Positions 26,294 through 39,045 are shown, counted from the stretch's first letter. The stretch: DNA of 64,000 nucleotides from Acanthosoma haemorrhoidale (GCA_930367205.1 OV884012.1:32956796-33020795), one strand, 5' to 3'. The notes: generated by a model not told the origin, from the letters alone. Program-made: numbers and translations.

Positions 26294-26636
26294 ACGAACA
26301 CTAATATCGTTTTTATATGGATTATTTTTGCATGTCCCGACCTGTCGGCACCCCTCTTTTTGGGTTGCTGGAGGTAGAAATTAAAAAAAAATAAAGCTAT
26401 GGAAACCGTCCAAGAGGATCATGTATTATTGCTTTCGTATTATTATTACTATATTATTGGTTGTATTCTCACTTGTTTATATTTGCTGAAAAGGATAATT
26501 ATGTATAACGAGGTAAATTTAAGCTGAAAAGCCGAGTTTAACTAATAAAAAAAAATAACGGTTAGTTTTTTTACAATTATTTAGTATGCTTTATGAAATT
26601 TACGTTGGGTGGCATCTCTTAATAATGTTTTTTTAC
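26294..26636. other. Short intergenic stretch
   Basis: Apart from the AATAAA at 26,390-26,395 and a small hairpin CCGAC/GTCGG near 26,338-26,349, I see nothing. Confidence 0.5.
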
Positions 26637-26760
26637 GTTATGAATGAGCGAGTGAATGAAAATTGTAAATATGGTATGAATGAGAACATATATCACAATT
26701 ACTTATTGCCTAGTAAAGCAGATTGTAATTTTATCATAGTAAAGAAGTTTCAATAATACA
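26637..26760 (+). mobile_element. LINE A 3' tail fragment
   Basis: This matches the last ~115 bp of LINE A: ATGAATGAGCGAGTGAATGA, TTGTAAATATGGTATGAATG, ACTTATTGCCTAGTAAAGCA and GATTGTAATTTTATC. The LINE coding region is absent, so it is a strongly 5'-truncated insertion or a SINE sharing the tail. No clear target-site duplication was found. Confidence 0.8.
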
Positions 26761-26989
26761 TCATTTATAACTAACCTTTGTTTTAGAAAGCCCTATGGCT
26801 TTTAAGTCCACAACAAAAAGAGGGTACATTTTTTCTTTCCTGGTCATTGCGTAGCAGTTACACTTCTAAAGTCAATTGACAGTGGGTTTAATCTATTTCC
26901 AGGACACAGCTACTAGCATTTCCCTCACATTTGATTTATTTTCTATTTTGACTTTCTCCTTTATTTATCGAGGAAGTCTATTACAGGAG

Positions 26990-27400
26990 TGCACGTTCAG
27001 CTTGATTACGAGAACTGCATATTCTCGCCTGAGAGATAACAGAAGGACAGAGAGTGGTGAGGCACGCGCCCACGGGTAATAATTCAATCTTGGCAGTGTT
27101 GCAAGGAACGGCCTGTGAATGCGGCCGCCTATAAGAACTGTTTGGTAAGGCGGTATAATCACAGGCCGGCCTGGACACGGACTAAATAGCGATGACTGGC
27201 ATCACCGCGGCAGCCTCTAAGACAAACAACGCAGAGTTCAGACAACAGCACAAGACAACAACACGTTGTGCAACGAATCAACTTGGAATCAAAGTTCCAT
27301 TAACCAGCCATCAGAATAAATGATGCGGCGACAGCCTCGTGTCTCGTCGGGACGCAATCATTGTCAGCCTGACGAGTGAAACTGCCAAGAGAGAATAGGC
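26990..27400. other. GC-richer structured island
   Basis: About 400 bp of balanced base composition in AT-rich DNA. Its most regular part is a two-tier inverted repeat. The outer arms GGCCTGTGA/TCACAGGCC lie at 27,110-27,118 and 27,159-27,167, and the inner arms CCGCC/GGCGG at 27,125-27,129 and 27,149-27,153. A smaller hairpin GAGAA/TTCTC lies near 27,009-27,025. No long ATG frame is present. It may be a structured RNA, a regulatory element or a repeat. Confidence 0.35.
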
Positions 27401-28957
27401 GACAAATTGTACATTTCTTTTATTCGTATTGTTCTTCTTTGTCGTCGCTGTTATTGCTATTCACGTCTTGTTAGTCGGACACTTATTGAATACGTAATGA
27501 TGCAAGGAGTTGTGGACATAGTCACGATTTAAAACAGCAGCATGGCTTACTTAGCGGAGGGTTTTAATTAATAAACGAAGTTATATTTATAGACATTAAT
27601 AGCCATTTAGAAACCACATGTAACCTATCCAATCGTGAGGATCCTACCTATTCATGTGCATCCACTAACGTCTATTAATGTGGATTGAACTCGATACCCT
27701 TTCATTTAAATATATAAATCCCAACTACAGTTTCTTCGGAGTAAGCAAGATGTAAATAAATTGCCCTGTGAGAGTGTAAAGGGCTAAACATAGTCTTAAT
27801 GCTAAAGTGTAAATAAAGCTATGACCTTAAAAAAACTCATTTTCAACACTATTATAGATTGTAGTTTTAAAATTGTATAGGAAATCTATACTAAACTGTA
27901 AGCCTTAAGAATTACAACCTTCATGGCGTCAAAATTAATTATTACATGAACATTATTATTGGACAACGAAAATATGTTGTATAGAGTCTGTATGCACTTG
28001 GAGTTTATTAAAGTTATTTAAAATAAGCTATGAATTTTTCAATGATTCTTTCCGTATTCCCTCTCTTCTTTGAAAGTTCTTTAAAATTTGAAAATTGAAC
28101 TACGAATGAAGTATGAATATTTCGGATTCTTACCTTCAACTCATGGTTGTTATTTCAATATTATTTAGAACTCCTGCAATTTTTATTTTTTTCAGATTCA
28201 GAAACCTCTGATAAATTCCGTTCCAATGGAACGAACTTTGAATCAATCCCAGTTTTCTAGTAATCCACTGGAATACTGTTATTTACTACGGGACTTAGTT
28301 TCTCAGAAATGATATATCAAATGTCAGAAGAAGGAATAAAGAAAGCCTGACATAAGTGTATTTTTATATTTCCATTTACGGTAGGGGTGGCAAAATTACT
28401 TCCGTGGGAATGCTACAGAAATAACTCCAGAAGACTCAAAGAGGATTTCCAGCCTTAGGGCTTTGTTTCGTCTAAACTGGTCTTGCCCTAAATACTTCTT
28501 CAGCTACATTCTCCGTCTATATGTATAAATAAAGTATCCCTCATCTTTATAAATATATGTATCAATAACGGGTTGTAATTGCAACATTGTTCTTTTCTGA
28601 GAAATATGTGACTAATAGGAATCAATTTATTTTATATTATTTTAATAAAAATCGCTTTATTTTATAATGGGGAAAATATAGCTGTCAAGTACGATAATAT
28701 TATTTAGATATATCCTTTATTCATTGGAGCGATACTTTACGAGAGTTTTTGAAGATAAGAAACTTTATACTCTTCTGGGTCTGTTGGCTGTTTATTTTCA
28801 ACACGCCATTGTTCAGGCATGGATGACTATCATACTAGTAACTATTGAATTCATCTTTATAGAGCATTAAGAAAAAAAAAAAGTCTATGAGCCCCAACTC
28901 ACGGCATTCAATTGCTTGTGTTGATTTCAGAAACCATATTAAGCCGTAATACACTAC
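27401..28957. other. AT-rich stretch without a supported gene
   Basis: No credible frame or repeat seen. A GGGGTGGCAAA-like word at about 28,384 recalls hAT terminal repeats, but no partner was found. Confidence 0.5.
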
Positions 28958-29269
28958 AAATATTATTCGTATAAAACAACAAGCCTCTAACGGGCACCCA
29001 TCACTGCTATCCAACTAAATAATACTGCACTACATGCCTAAAGAGACTCTAGGCCCAGCCACCAGTGGACTCTCACCACTGTACCGCAACAACCAACCTC
29101 TACCGAGGCTTCCCACACTCCTTAATTCTCTCACACCATCTTCAAGCAGGTCCTCCTAGTACAAGGATCCGCTCAACCCAAATATTCCTTTATTTTTCCC
29201 TCATCCTTAATCTTATAATTCGAGTGCTAAAAAAAAAAAAAAAAAAAAAATAAATAAAAATATTATTCG
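28958..29269 (+). mobile_element. LINE B 3' fragment with TSD and A-tail
   Basis: The body at about 28,976-29,228 matches the last ~250 bp of the LINE B fragment at 57.8-58.06 kb: ACAAGCCTC, ACTCTAGGCCCAGCC, GTGGACTCTCACCA, CTCTACCGAGGCTTC and AAGGATCCGCTCA. It ends in 22 A (29,229-29,250). AAATATTATTCG flanks it at 28,958-28,969 and 29,258-29,269, a perfect 12-bp target-site duplication. Only the ORF2 stop region and 3' UTR were inserted, so no protein is encoded. Confidence 0.92.
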
Positions 29270-32200
29270 AAGTGTTTAGCTACCAATATGTAAGGTTGAT
29301 TTTGAATGGATTAATAAATAGTGCCATACAAAAGTAAATTTCATAAAATACAAGACGTAGAAGTACAATTAAAATGCTCTTCTTTGAAGTGTTCGTTTGT
29401 CAAATTTCCACTTTGGTGTAACAACAAATTGATATAACATTCATTGTTCATTGCTTGACGTGCTAGTATATGACAAAGAAGCAGTAGTAAAGTAATCTTA
29501 TCCGTTTAAAGTCATGCGTTTGTTCTTCGTCGTCATATGTAAATGTGTGTGTTTGTAGTGACCTTTTGTGATTCATACCTAAACAGCTTTCTTCGTATTT
29601 CCCTCCATCTCCTGCGGTAACGTACCTGGGCTATCTTGGGGCCCACAGGATTGCTAAACGTTTAGGTTACTTTCTTTTCCTATCTCTGAGCAATTAGCTA
29701 AAGATAAGCATCTCCACAAAGGTAGAATCAGTACGTCTGTATCTGTACTAGCCATCAGTCAATTTATAGCGTCTAATTGTACGCTTCACGGGAATGAGAG
29801 TGGAAACAAAATACGATTTCCAGAAGATAAACACCTAGGTGAAAACGTAAGTGTTTATCATTTGAAAAATCCAATAAATATAAAACCCTAAAACGGTTAA
29901 AAGAAATTATTATGTTAAGTAATCGTCACAAGGCTTAAAGATTCCCAGATGTCAGTAGTAGACTGTACTTACAGACTACTGGCAGTCCCCATCTAAATAT
30001 CGAGTGAAAAATCTATTATTTAACTGATAGACTTCCATCAACCTTTTTATATTGTACTTGATTATTATTAGAGTATTACTAGTAATGGTACTTCAATAAT
30101 TTCACCTTTGCCCCGGATGTAGCGAAATATGCATTTATAGAAACTCACCGTGAGAGGGCGGTTCATTCCTCAGATTGCGGATCCACAGAGAGCGGGCAAG
30201 TGCTTGATAGAGCCAAGATTATGTCGAAAGTTGGGCCTTTCTGAACGGTACTATAGAGCGGCATTGTTTGAAGCAGCTATTGGCAGGAATTATTCTCTGA
30301 TCCCTAATGTCTACTTAACCATTTCCAAAATTTCGTCAATTCGAAGAGAGGAAATAACCTTCAGCGGACATGTTCCTTTCACTACTAACTGTTACAATGA
30401 AAAGTAGATTCACGATTGTGGGAAAAATAGAATGGGATAAAAGATTATTGCTACGGTCAATCATCAAGTGTTTCAATTCTCATTTCCTACTTCATTGATT
30501 TTATCATTTATTGATATTAAAAAAGAGGATTTTTGACGTATATTTATGGACATTAGATAGACTGTTTCGTAGAATTTTAGAAAAATATATTTTGTAACTC
30601 AAATCCAACATTACTTACCGAAAACTTTATTTAACTCTATATAATAAGGTCTATGGCATTTTCCTTTTTGGTATGAAGAAGAGTAAATCATGTTTTTTAA
30701 TTGCATTGACGAGTTTTAAGCAAAAGAGATTCATAGGTATCTTTGGCCTATTCGTCCTGTGTTTTTTTTTTAGGGTAGAATGAATTAAAGTCTTCAGGAT
30801 AATGAGTTAATAAATAAAAACGAATGTTTATTCGTATAGGAATCGTTTGTAAATGTTATATAGCTGACAATTTCTGTTATGAAATGAGTCCTATTTTTAT
30901 GAGGTTGCTTAGTTGAAAACTGATAAATATAGGATTAACCCTGTAAAGGTAGGAATTACTATAGCAGAATAAAATATAACACAAGGCTTGTGGTTGCTGA
31001 AATTTTCAACACACAAATAAAAATCACCACAATTTGTTTTTAGTCGCTAGCGAAATTGGAAAATATGGAGCGACGACTATAAAGAAAAGATCGATTTTTC
31101 TGTCGTTGGTTGCGAATAAGGGTGTTCAATATAAAAAAGCATGGGAGGTTGAAGTGCCAATGGCCCGCCCCACCAGGAAAAATCTCGCAACCTACCGAAT
31201 TGGGATGACTCAATCGGCCCTTAAACCCAGGGCAAGGGTCGAGAGAGAAGAAGCTCTCTTGAGAGAAACGAGGTCGACTACCACATTATCTCTCAAATCA
31301 ATCGATAAATTGGAAATATGGAGTAGAGGATGATTTTAGCCGAGAGCACGGGCCCACTGGGAGACAGATGACTGGGTGAGATGAGAGTACAAGCAATTTG
31401 AACCCCCCCCCCACATAGAAATTTAAAAAACACACTATAAGCAACATACGGCTAGGAGTGTTTCGTTTGTTCAGCTTAATTAAACCAGAGGAAACAAAAT
31501 TTTATTAACTTACTAACTTTTATTTTCACAAGACTTATGTTCCTAAGTCATGATACCTTTTACAATGCTCATCTTGGTAAATACTCGTACAGTCCATTTT
31601 ACCAGATACATACCAGCTACCTCAATTCACGGCTGCAGTGCCATATTTCTTCATCTTACAATACAATCATACAACAAACAAGAGTTACCAACTAGGAAAT
31701 CATAAAACAGAAACATTTTGTATGACATATTTATGAACTGGGAAGTTACTGCATTTAATTTTCAAATCGGCTTCGTTATTCTGATTCTGAATTAATTTCA
31801 AAAACATTTTTCTGAAGTTGATAGGTTTTCTTTAAAATTAAAGAGCAAAGATTTTTTGTTTGTTATTTTTTCCTCACCGGTTCTTACTCTAGGGATTATG
31901 TGAAGCTAAAGTGTGTCAGTAAGTTTGTGCAATGCTAACACTGTTTAAGACAATAGAAAATTGAAAGCTGGGAGTCAGATAGTACTTAAATTAGGGAAAC
32001 AAAACTATTAATTGAAAATAAAACATGTTACTTCCCTTTAAATATTCTTTTTATTAGATAATAAACTTTTTTCTTAGTGCACCATATTTTTGTGGGACAG
32101 TGTGATATTGAAATTATAATTTTTTTGCCAATTAAATATCGTCATCTTCTAAGCTAAAATACTTTATAACTTTACAGGTGTTTGCAAAAACTGAGTTCTT

Positions 32201-33660
32201 TACTTGTGTAAAAAATTACTAAATAATTCAGACAAGTACCTACTTTGAAGTATGTAACTGAGAAATTTTTTGAATAACGTTTTGTGAATACTTTATAATC
32301 CACATAGTAAGTTGAAATGGTATTACATAAGTCGCTGAACAAAAAAGGAACTAGACGTCCGGTTATGAGTATTTTAGCCCGTTGTCACTGTAACGATTCC
32401 TGAAGAATTCTAACATTCAGTCGAAACGTTCTTGAAAATATGTCTGCTAATTGAGAGGTATGACTTTGCTGTTCGCATACAAAACAGGCCTGAACATGCA
32501 ACACTCATATGAAAGTAGGAAGAGCGTGACAAACTTTGTCACACGCAAGAGGTATTATTATTGGTTTTACATTAATTTATCTGTCTGGTTTCTGTTTAGT
32601 TTATCTTTCTGGTGAAAATAATTAAATGCCTCCTATTAGACGTAAACATCATGCTAAATGAAAGTGTGTTTATGAAGCCGGAAGCTTTTCCTGAATAAAT
32701 AAACATTCACAATCCATTATAGTAACATATGAAAAATTCAGCTGTATTAAAAGAAATATTGGATAATTCGTTCATCGTTCAGAAGCATCGTTCAAACAAA
32801 TAATTGAAACCGTTTCTTCTGGGCTGCCAAAACTGTTTCACATTCTGAAACAGTTCCCGGGAAACATTTATTTTTTTTAAATCTAAAATTACTGATAAAA
32901 GAGAACGTTTATTTAAATAATTTTTCTCCAAAAGTTTAAAATATACTTTTAGATTAATCTATTTTCTTTCTTGCAAAGGTTTAAGCTGCATATCAAGACG
33001 TATTTTTATTGTTTCTCGTCTCCTTCTTGTAAAAGGTAATTATTAAGGTGCATGAACTGCGTATGAGCACATGCACCCTTGCCTATTTTTTTAATTATTA
33101 TTTTAATATGCAAATTAAAATTTGTAAAAGAAACCGAAGGTATTTTGTTTCATCAAGACTGGTTTATCAGTCGGTATTTAGTCAAAATGAATGTAAATGT
33201 AAACTTTGTAAACGGTAAAACCTGCAAAAAGTAAAAGCAAAAGTTCTAACTTTTTTTTTTTACAGTATAATACAATTATTTTGGGCACATGGTCATCCAA
33301 AACTGGCTTGTGTGCTGTTGTTCAGATTACAAGGTTTTTCTTTACTACACTACTGCTCTTGAGTGTTCACTGTCATTATCAACCTATTCATAAGTTGAAT
33401 GACAGGTACTTCAGGGGAATTTTCTGAAGTAATCTTAATAACAATACACAGTTGGCAGATGATTGAAGTAGTTTTTTTGTCTGCTAGTGTGTAATGAAAT
33501 TACACATAATATAGGTCTGACACTGCAATAATTACAGAGGTATCCAAATAGCAGGTTTCCTCAAACCATTAGAAAAACTGTACTGGCACTAAAGTCACAA
33601 AAGTAGAAGTATGTAAAACAAAAAAATTAATTACTAACCAGACTAACAATAATAGTACAT
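29270..33660. other. AT-rich stretch without a supported gene
   Basis: It holds a run of ten C (31,403-31,412) and perfect hairpins GATAAACAC/GTGTTTATC (29,826-29,859), GTGACAAA/TTTGTCAC (32,526-32,542) and AACTGTTTCA/TGAAACAGTT (32,831-32,855). A GC-richer patch at 31,150-31,380 has a 57-codon ATG frame at 31,160-31,333 rich in Arg and Thr, without a recognised family. Confidence 0.5.
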
Positions 33661-33766
33661 ACATGACTTACATACGCATATTTTTATATAAACAGAACCT
33701 ACCCAATGCAATTCCAGTAGTGCACGACGTGATGTTAGCACTTGGAAGCTGACGATTAAAACTTAC

Positions 33767-33865
33767 AAACTTCTTATCAGTCTGATACAAATTCTGACAG
33801 GCAAACTGAGATCTGGATAATAGGCATTGAACAGAAACGATTATTAGCATTAATTGCTGAGCCAT
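33767..33865 (-). CDS. Candidate first coding exon with signal peptide
   Basis: From the ATG at 33,865, 33 codons run exactly to a perfect 5' splice donor GTAAGT (33,761-33,766 on the minus strand), so the exon would end in phase 0. The peptide starts MAQQLMLIIVSVQCLLSRSQ. It has a hydrophobic core of about 12 residues followed by a plausible cleavage site after residue 22 (Ala) and a hydrophilic start of the mature part (CQNLYQTDKKF). A TATA-like motif lies about 45 bases upstream. Together these look like the first exon of a small secreted protein. I cannot see the partner exon, and the frame also continues for some codons past the donor, so this remains a candidate only. Confidence 0.3.
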
Positions 33866-33906
33866 AAGGCTAGAGTGTGTCACACACTCATAGAAGCCAT
33901 ATTTTG

Positions 33907-33913
33907 TATATAT
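33907..33913 (-). promoter_or_regulatory. TATA-like motif upstream of candidate signal-peptide exon
   Basis: ATATATA on the minus strand, about 45 bases before the ATG at 33,865. That would place a transcription start near 33,880 if functional. Such motifs are frequent in AT-rich DNA. Confidence 0.2.
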
Positions 33914-35820
33914 GTTTAAATGTAAGTATGTTCTTCTTGTATATAATTCAAAGGATCATAAATACTAAAATATATTCCATTTCGCTCTATTACAAGAACT
34001 AGATGATCCTGTTTTAATGCCACAACGAAAAAAATAAAATGAGAAAAATTTAATTGTGGCAAATTACTCCGGATATCATTATCACTGTCAAAAATATAAT
34101 GATTATGATCGACCAAACCCTCTTCTGGAAACTACACATTTCCCGTTTCACCCGAGAACCACAGATTATTTATATAAAAGATAAAATGTAATCATTTCCC
34201 CAAAATGTTCAGGATAGATTAAATACAGTTTAACAAAATTAATTTTAAAGATTTTCCAAAAAAATAGTAAAGTTTTAAGAGACAATGATAGATTCCAGGT
34301 CGTTTAAGGCGATGTTAATATACATATTTATTTATCTATTTAAAGTATGAATAGTTGTAGAAAAGACGTTTTTTAGTGGCCAATTTAGTTTCAAAAATAT
34401 TTGATTAAAAATACGTTTTAAATTTTTCACAATAATTTAATCAAATAGTATCAAGTTGGTATGGTTTCTTCAATTTCTATGTACTTCATTTGAACAATAT
34501 GCAGAGGTACATATTTGTATGAATCGTCATGGCTTGTCGGCATAGTATCGGCTATAAGATTCTCTCCTGCGTCCAATTATGTGTGCGCATGGTACATCAA
34601 TGGATTGAGTTCAATTTTTGTAAAGGGAACAGAAATGACCATCTAGTCAAATTTTAAGGCATCATATCCTGTTGTGGAGAGGAAGAGGCCGCTGATCCAA
34701 GGGTCAACCAGCAGACACAACTGAGCTGCGCCCTAAAAGAGCTACAAGAATGAAATACCGCAGCCGGATGTGAGGCAGACGGAAGATCGGTACGACTCGG
34801 GTTGAGGGTGAAAGTGGAGAGAGTGACCCCAGTCGTTATCCTCTTTTTACATACCATCTCTGGCATTCCTTCTGTTTGGGTGTCTTCACTTCTGCGCAGG
34901 TGGCGTCCCAGTTATAGAGAGCTGTTGCTGACTAGTATTCATAGATGCTACTCAGACGAAAATTGGCATATAGACTGTCGTTTGTAAGTTTAGATGTCGT
35001 CAGGTTTTAGTAATAGGTACACGTACTGTGATGATTGTACTTACAGTTCCATTAGAAATGTAGGATAACTCAGTTGTTAGGAACTGAACAGAAGATCCAT
35101 AACATAAGCAAATGAATTTTCAAAATTGTAACGAGCTAACTTTCGAAAATAGAGACACTTGTATTTAAATTAGACGATGTACAAAACAAATGTTTCAAAA
35201 AAAAAGGTGTAAAGACTCTCCAACTATTAATTTTTATTTTTACACCAGCTTAAAAATTAAAATTTTAAAATAAAATTTAAAATAAAAATACGAATATGTA
35301 ATACTCTTCCCATTGAAATGAGGATGGCAATGATTATGCTATTGTTTTAAGTTTTATATATCATGGAAATTTATTGGTTGGAACGAACAATGATTTTGAA
35401 AAATTATACTATTTATAGTTTTAATGATGCCTTAATAGACGTTGACATTAATGATCTAAAAATAAAAATAAATAGATGGTGAGGCTCTAAAGCCTTTTTT
35501 GACAAATTTATTTTATGACATACAAGGCTCTCCCTCGTTTAGTGGTAGCTTTTCCATGTTGCATGTTATGCTGTCTCCTAAGGCAACCTAACACAATTTT
35601 TAATCACCAACTATGGTTTATTAATAGGTTTTATTATTTTTGGAACTTGAGTGAGGATGTAACATAAGAAAGGGAATGCGTGTAAGGCAAGAGTTATTCA
35701 TTTGATTATTTTCCTATCGAAGTATGTAAAGTAATTTTTTTCATCATATTTATTTAAGCGCATCAGGAAAAAACATGTGGGAAACAACATCCAGTGAAGC
35801 CTCTTCATGTGAATGATTAT
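33914..35820. other. AT-rich stretch with one GC-rich patch
   Basis: A patch at about 34,650-34,930 is near 50% GC with sharp edges and has short open frames on both strands but no recognised domain. The remainder is AT-rich and featureless. Confidence 0.45.
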
Positions 35821-35821
35821 G

Positions 35822-36100
35822 TTGTTGGTAGTTTATTTAAATTAATATATCCCAACTCTAGCGTTGCGTGTTCGATAAGTCTTGTGTTGCAAGTCCAAGT
35901 ATGTGAGGATCGGGTGTCTGTATAATTTTTTTGGATTTGTCTGTACTGTCTTGATGTAGGTATGTATGTGTGGAATTCGCAAGTCTGTGTGTATGGTAAT
36001 AATTTTGACATGCCGGTGAAAAATGGAAATAATTTTGGTTGACATCACTAGGTTTGATTTTTTGGGATATCCCATAAATCTGTACTCCATATGGCCAAAT
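35822..36100 (-). pseudogene. Third jockey-type LINE, C-terminal RT remnant
   Basis: Minus-strand translation in two frames gives the landmarks of the region after the RT domain in jockey-clade ORF2. First come residues like PIWPYGVQIYG (the conserved W-YG-Q-WG motif), then a stretch ending TDLRIPHIHTYIKT (the DL-IP motif), then KKLYRHP and TRNARVG. It is frameshifted and diverged from both LINE A and LINE B. No tail or target-site duplication was identified. Confidence 0.65.
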
Positions 36101-37265
36101 GGGTCTAAGTAGTTAAGAGTGTGTCATCGTTTTTCCTATTAGAGGATGCCGTGATTATCTCTTCGATAAAATAAATTAGATATAACAATATAATGGTTTT
36201 GTTCTTACATCATTTTTCACTAAATGTCATGTATAGCATTCTCAATATTTATTTTTCATTTCATAATTTTAAAGTTAGCAACAGATTAGTCACAAAAGAT
36301 TTAATCTTCGGGAGAAACATTCTGCAGCTCATCTATTCATTACTTGACAAATAGCGGTGACGCAATTCTACCCGCACGTGCTAATTCCCGCAATATGAAA
36401 ATTATAGAAGGTATAATTTGTTAGTTGCTGGCGGCAGGCACTGTCTGAAGTTTCAACATGCCATTGACCGACCCCCTAATAATGGCTAAACAGAAAATTG
36501 GTGGGTTCATCAAGGATGGATCTGGGAATGGAATTGTAATTCTTGAGGGAATTGCTTTCCCTTGTCCGCACTTACGTACAATAGGCGTAGTGCAATATTC
36601 AAACTTGTTTTCTTAAGACATAGTGACCTTTCTAATGATTCTCTTGGGCTCATTACTCTTAATTTTTTTTTTTTGGAAATAATTTTCGATCAACTTACAC
36701 ATAAGATTAATAATGTAGTTTCCTAGTGAAGATAATTGGAGATAGTTTTGTAAAATAGTCTCCCTGAGCGTGACACTTATTACCAGTTTTTATTCATAAT
36801 TCATTTCCTAATTTTATAATTTGCAGATCTTGTTAGGTTTCCGAAATAGATAATGAAAAGTGTTAAATGCTAGCAGGTTGAGAGATAAAAAATCCTAACA
36901 ACATTCATTTGGGTTCCATCTGACCGTGGTCTAAACTAAACATAATTTCTATGGATTTGCCAGGAATTTCTGTAGATAAATGTATTTTCTTAGATGTTGT
37001 GGAAATCCAATTTAATATTAACAGTTTTTTTAGTACTAAAAATACAGTAAATTGGTTTTGAAGCTTCTCGAATGAATTAAAGGAAAATTAATTTTGAATA
37101 TCTGTTTCTATAGTCACTCATAACCTAATTTACCTAATAATTTCTAGTGTTAGAATTTTCATTTAATAAACGCTAATAAATCAAGTTAGATATACGAACC
37201 AATGCTTGCATTAAATTAAAAAAAAAAATCTTAGATAATGCTGGTGATAGGAATAGAAAGCTTAC
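36101..37265. other. AT-rich stretch without a supported gene
   Basis: Nothing beyond short A/T runs and a mildly GC-richer patch at 36,420-36,590. Confidence 0.5.
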
Positions 37266-37515
37266 AAATCTGTACCTCGGAGGGATACAACACTAACTTT
37301 ACAGGAGAGGAGTTTTAAACTTTTTTTCAACAAAAAGTGTTATTGGCACAGCTATTATTTATTGAGATGTTGAAACAATATTTTACCAGAACATTCTATT
37401 TATTGTTATTTACATCATGCAGTTGTTATAAAATGAAAAAAAACCTTTTTTTCTGTAATAAAGTCAATATGGAAAAAAATGGACATAGTGTTGTATCCCT
37501 CCGAGGTACAGAAAT
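37266..37515. mobile_element. MITE with 26-bp perfect terminal inverted repeats
   Basis: The sequence beginning CTGTACCTCGGAGGGATACA at 37,270 is perfectly repeated in inverse orientation ending at 37,511. The paired arms are 26 bp (37,270-37,295 and 37,486-37,511). The element is 242 bp with an AT-rich interior and no transposase. AAAT flanks both ends (37,266-37,269 and 37,512-37,515). If the boundary is instead set at the TA inside the first bases, the ends become CCTCGGAGGG with TA duplications, as in the Tc1/mariner superfamily. The TIR perfection implies recent mobility. I do not recognise the family, and there is no second copy in the window. Confidence 0.85.
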
Positions 37516-38459
37516 GTATTAGTTATTCATTTTATCTTAATTGCCTCTTACAATAAAGTCAATACCATGAAATCTTATAATAATAAATATGGCTACAATT
37601 TCAGTTGCTTATTTTCATTTACAGACATTATCTCCTTACTTTCTTTTTTCGAATTTCAATCATGTAGAAAAAAAAAAATCTCCTCATATGTTTGTTAGGT
37701 CATAGAAATGTTGTATTATGATTGATGAATTAATGGACTTCAATTTTTTAAAGTTGAGTTAGAAAAAAACCATTCATATGCCAGAGCCACGACAAGACCG
37801 GTATTGCCCGTCTTCTCTTCCCAAGGCACTTGCCTATTCGTCAGCTGTATTAATTTGTTGCTGTGAAGCATCATTCACACTGTTTAGGTCCTCCCGTTAT
37901 AAACGGGTCTTCGCATTCATTATTGTGAGTGAGTTGGTTTATATTTCGCAAAGTCCAATGCTACTATTATTAACATTATAATCTACATAGGCCGGAACAA
38001 TTCTAGAATACTAAAATTTATTTACCATTGTAATGATATTATGTTTATTCGACATTTATTAAACACTGAGATCAGTCGCCACAGAAATATGCATTACGTA
38101 AATTCGTGAATGGAAGCCTGGTCTTTGAGATGACTTGATTTGTGATATGTCCATTACAGTACCTACAATTACAATACCTAGTAACATGGATGGTAATCTG
38201 CAGATAGCCTAACTTAAAACCATCCCACACTACCGGCCCATGAGTCTATTCTCCATTTAACTTAATTTAAATCTCAAGGATATGTTCAAGGAAATATAAT
38301 TAAAGATAGAAAGTGTGTGATTACATTTAATTGTAATTTATAAGGGATGTAAGTACAAAGCGTTACTAAGACTAATATGATTCTTCTGGTGGGTAGAGAT
38401 TTTTTTATTGCGACATGGTTCTACACGGCAATAAAGATAGTCACAATCATGTTAGAACC

Positions 38460-38462
<3 letters not shown>
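37516..38462. other. AT-rich stretch without a supported gene
   Basis: A 67-codon ATG frame at 37,778-37,981 begins MPEPRQDRYCPSSLPKALAY and has no recognised domain. Nothing else seen. Confidence 0.45.
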
Positions 38463-38721
<259 letters not shown>

Positions 38722-38832
38722 CAACTTTATTCTGCATATTTTGATTAATATCCTTCCTATAATATCCAGAAAGAGAGAGAGACATTAAATTTAGGTATTA
38801 TATCGGTCGTTCCTGGTGCTATTGTAAGTAAA

Positions 38833-38905
38833 TTTTTTTTTTCTTTATGGCCCCTTTAAATTTATAATGTAAACAAAAGTATCTAAGGATCTTACATAAT
38901 TGTGA
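38833..38905 (-). repeat. SINE-like tail family, diverged copy
   Basis: On the minus strand, AAGGATCTTAGATAC is followed by ATTATAAATTTAAAGGGGCC, then ATAAAG and a run of ten A. This parallels the GAGGATCTA...TTTAAAGGGGCTATGAAG-A(n) end of the copies at 42.0 and 51.0 kb. Confidence 0.45.
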
Positions 38906-39045
38906 GTACCTCTATTGTCAAGTAGAACCATGCAATAAAAAATTATCTGCCCTCAAGTACCTTAAGCACACATATATTTTCATCCATGTATAGGTTCGAT
39001 ACATTCGAAGCTAAATTTAATGCTCAATTTATAAATAAAATCATG
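38906..39045. other. Short AT-rich spacer
   Basis: No feature seen. Confidence 0.5.

Noticed and set aside
28380..28400. GGGGTGGCAAA word like a hAT transposon end
   Set aside because: No matching inverted end found in the window.
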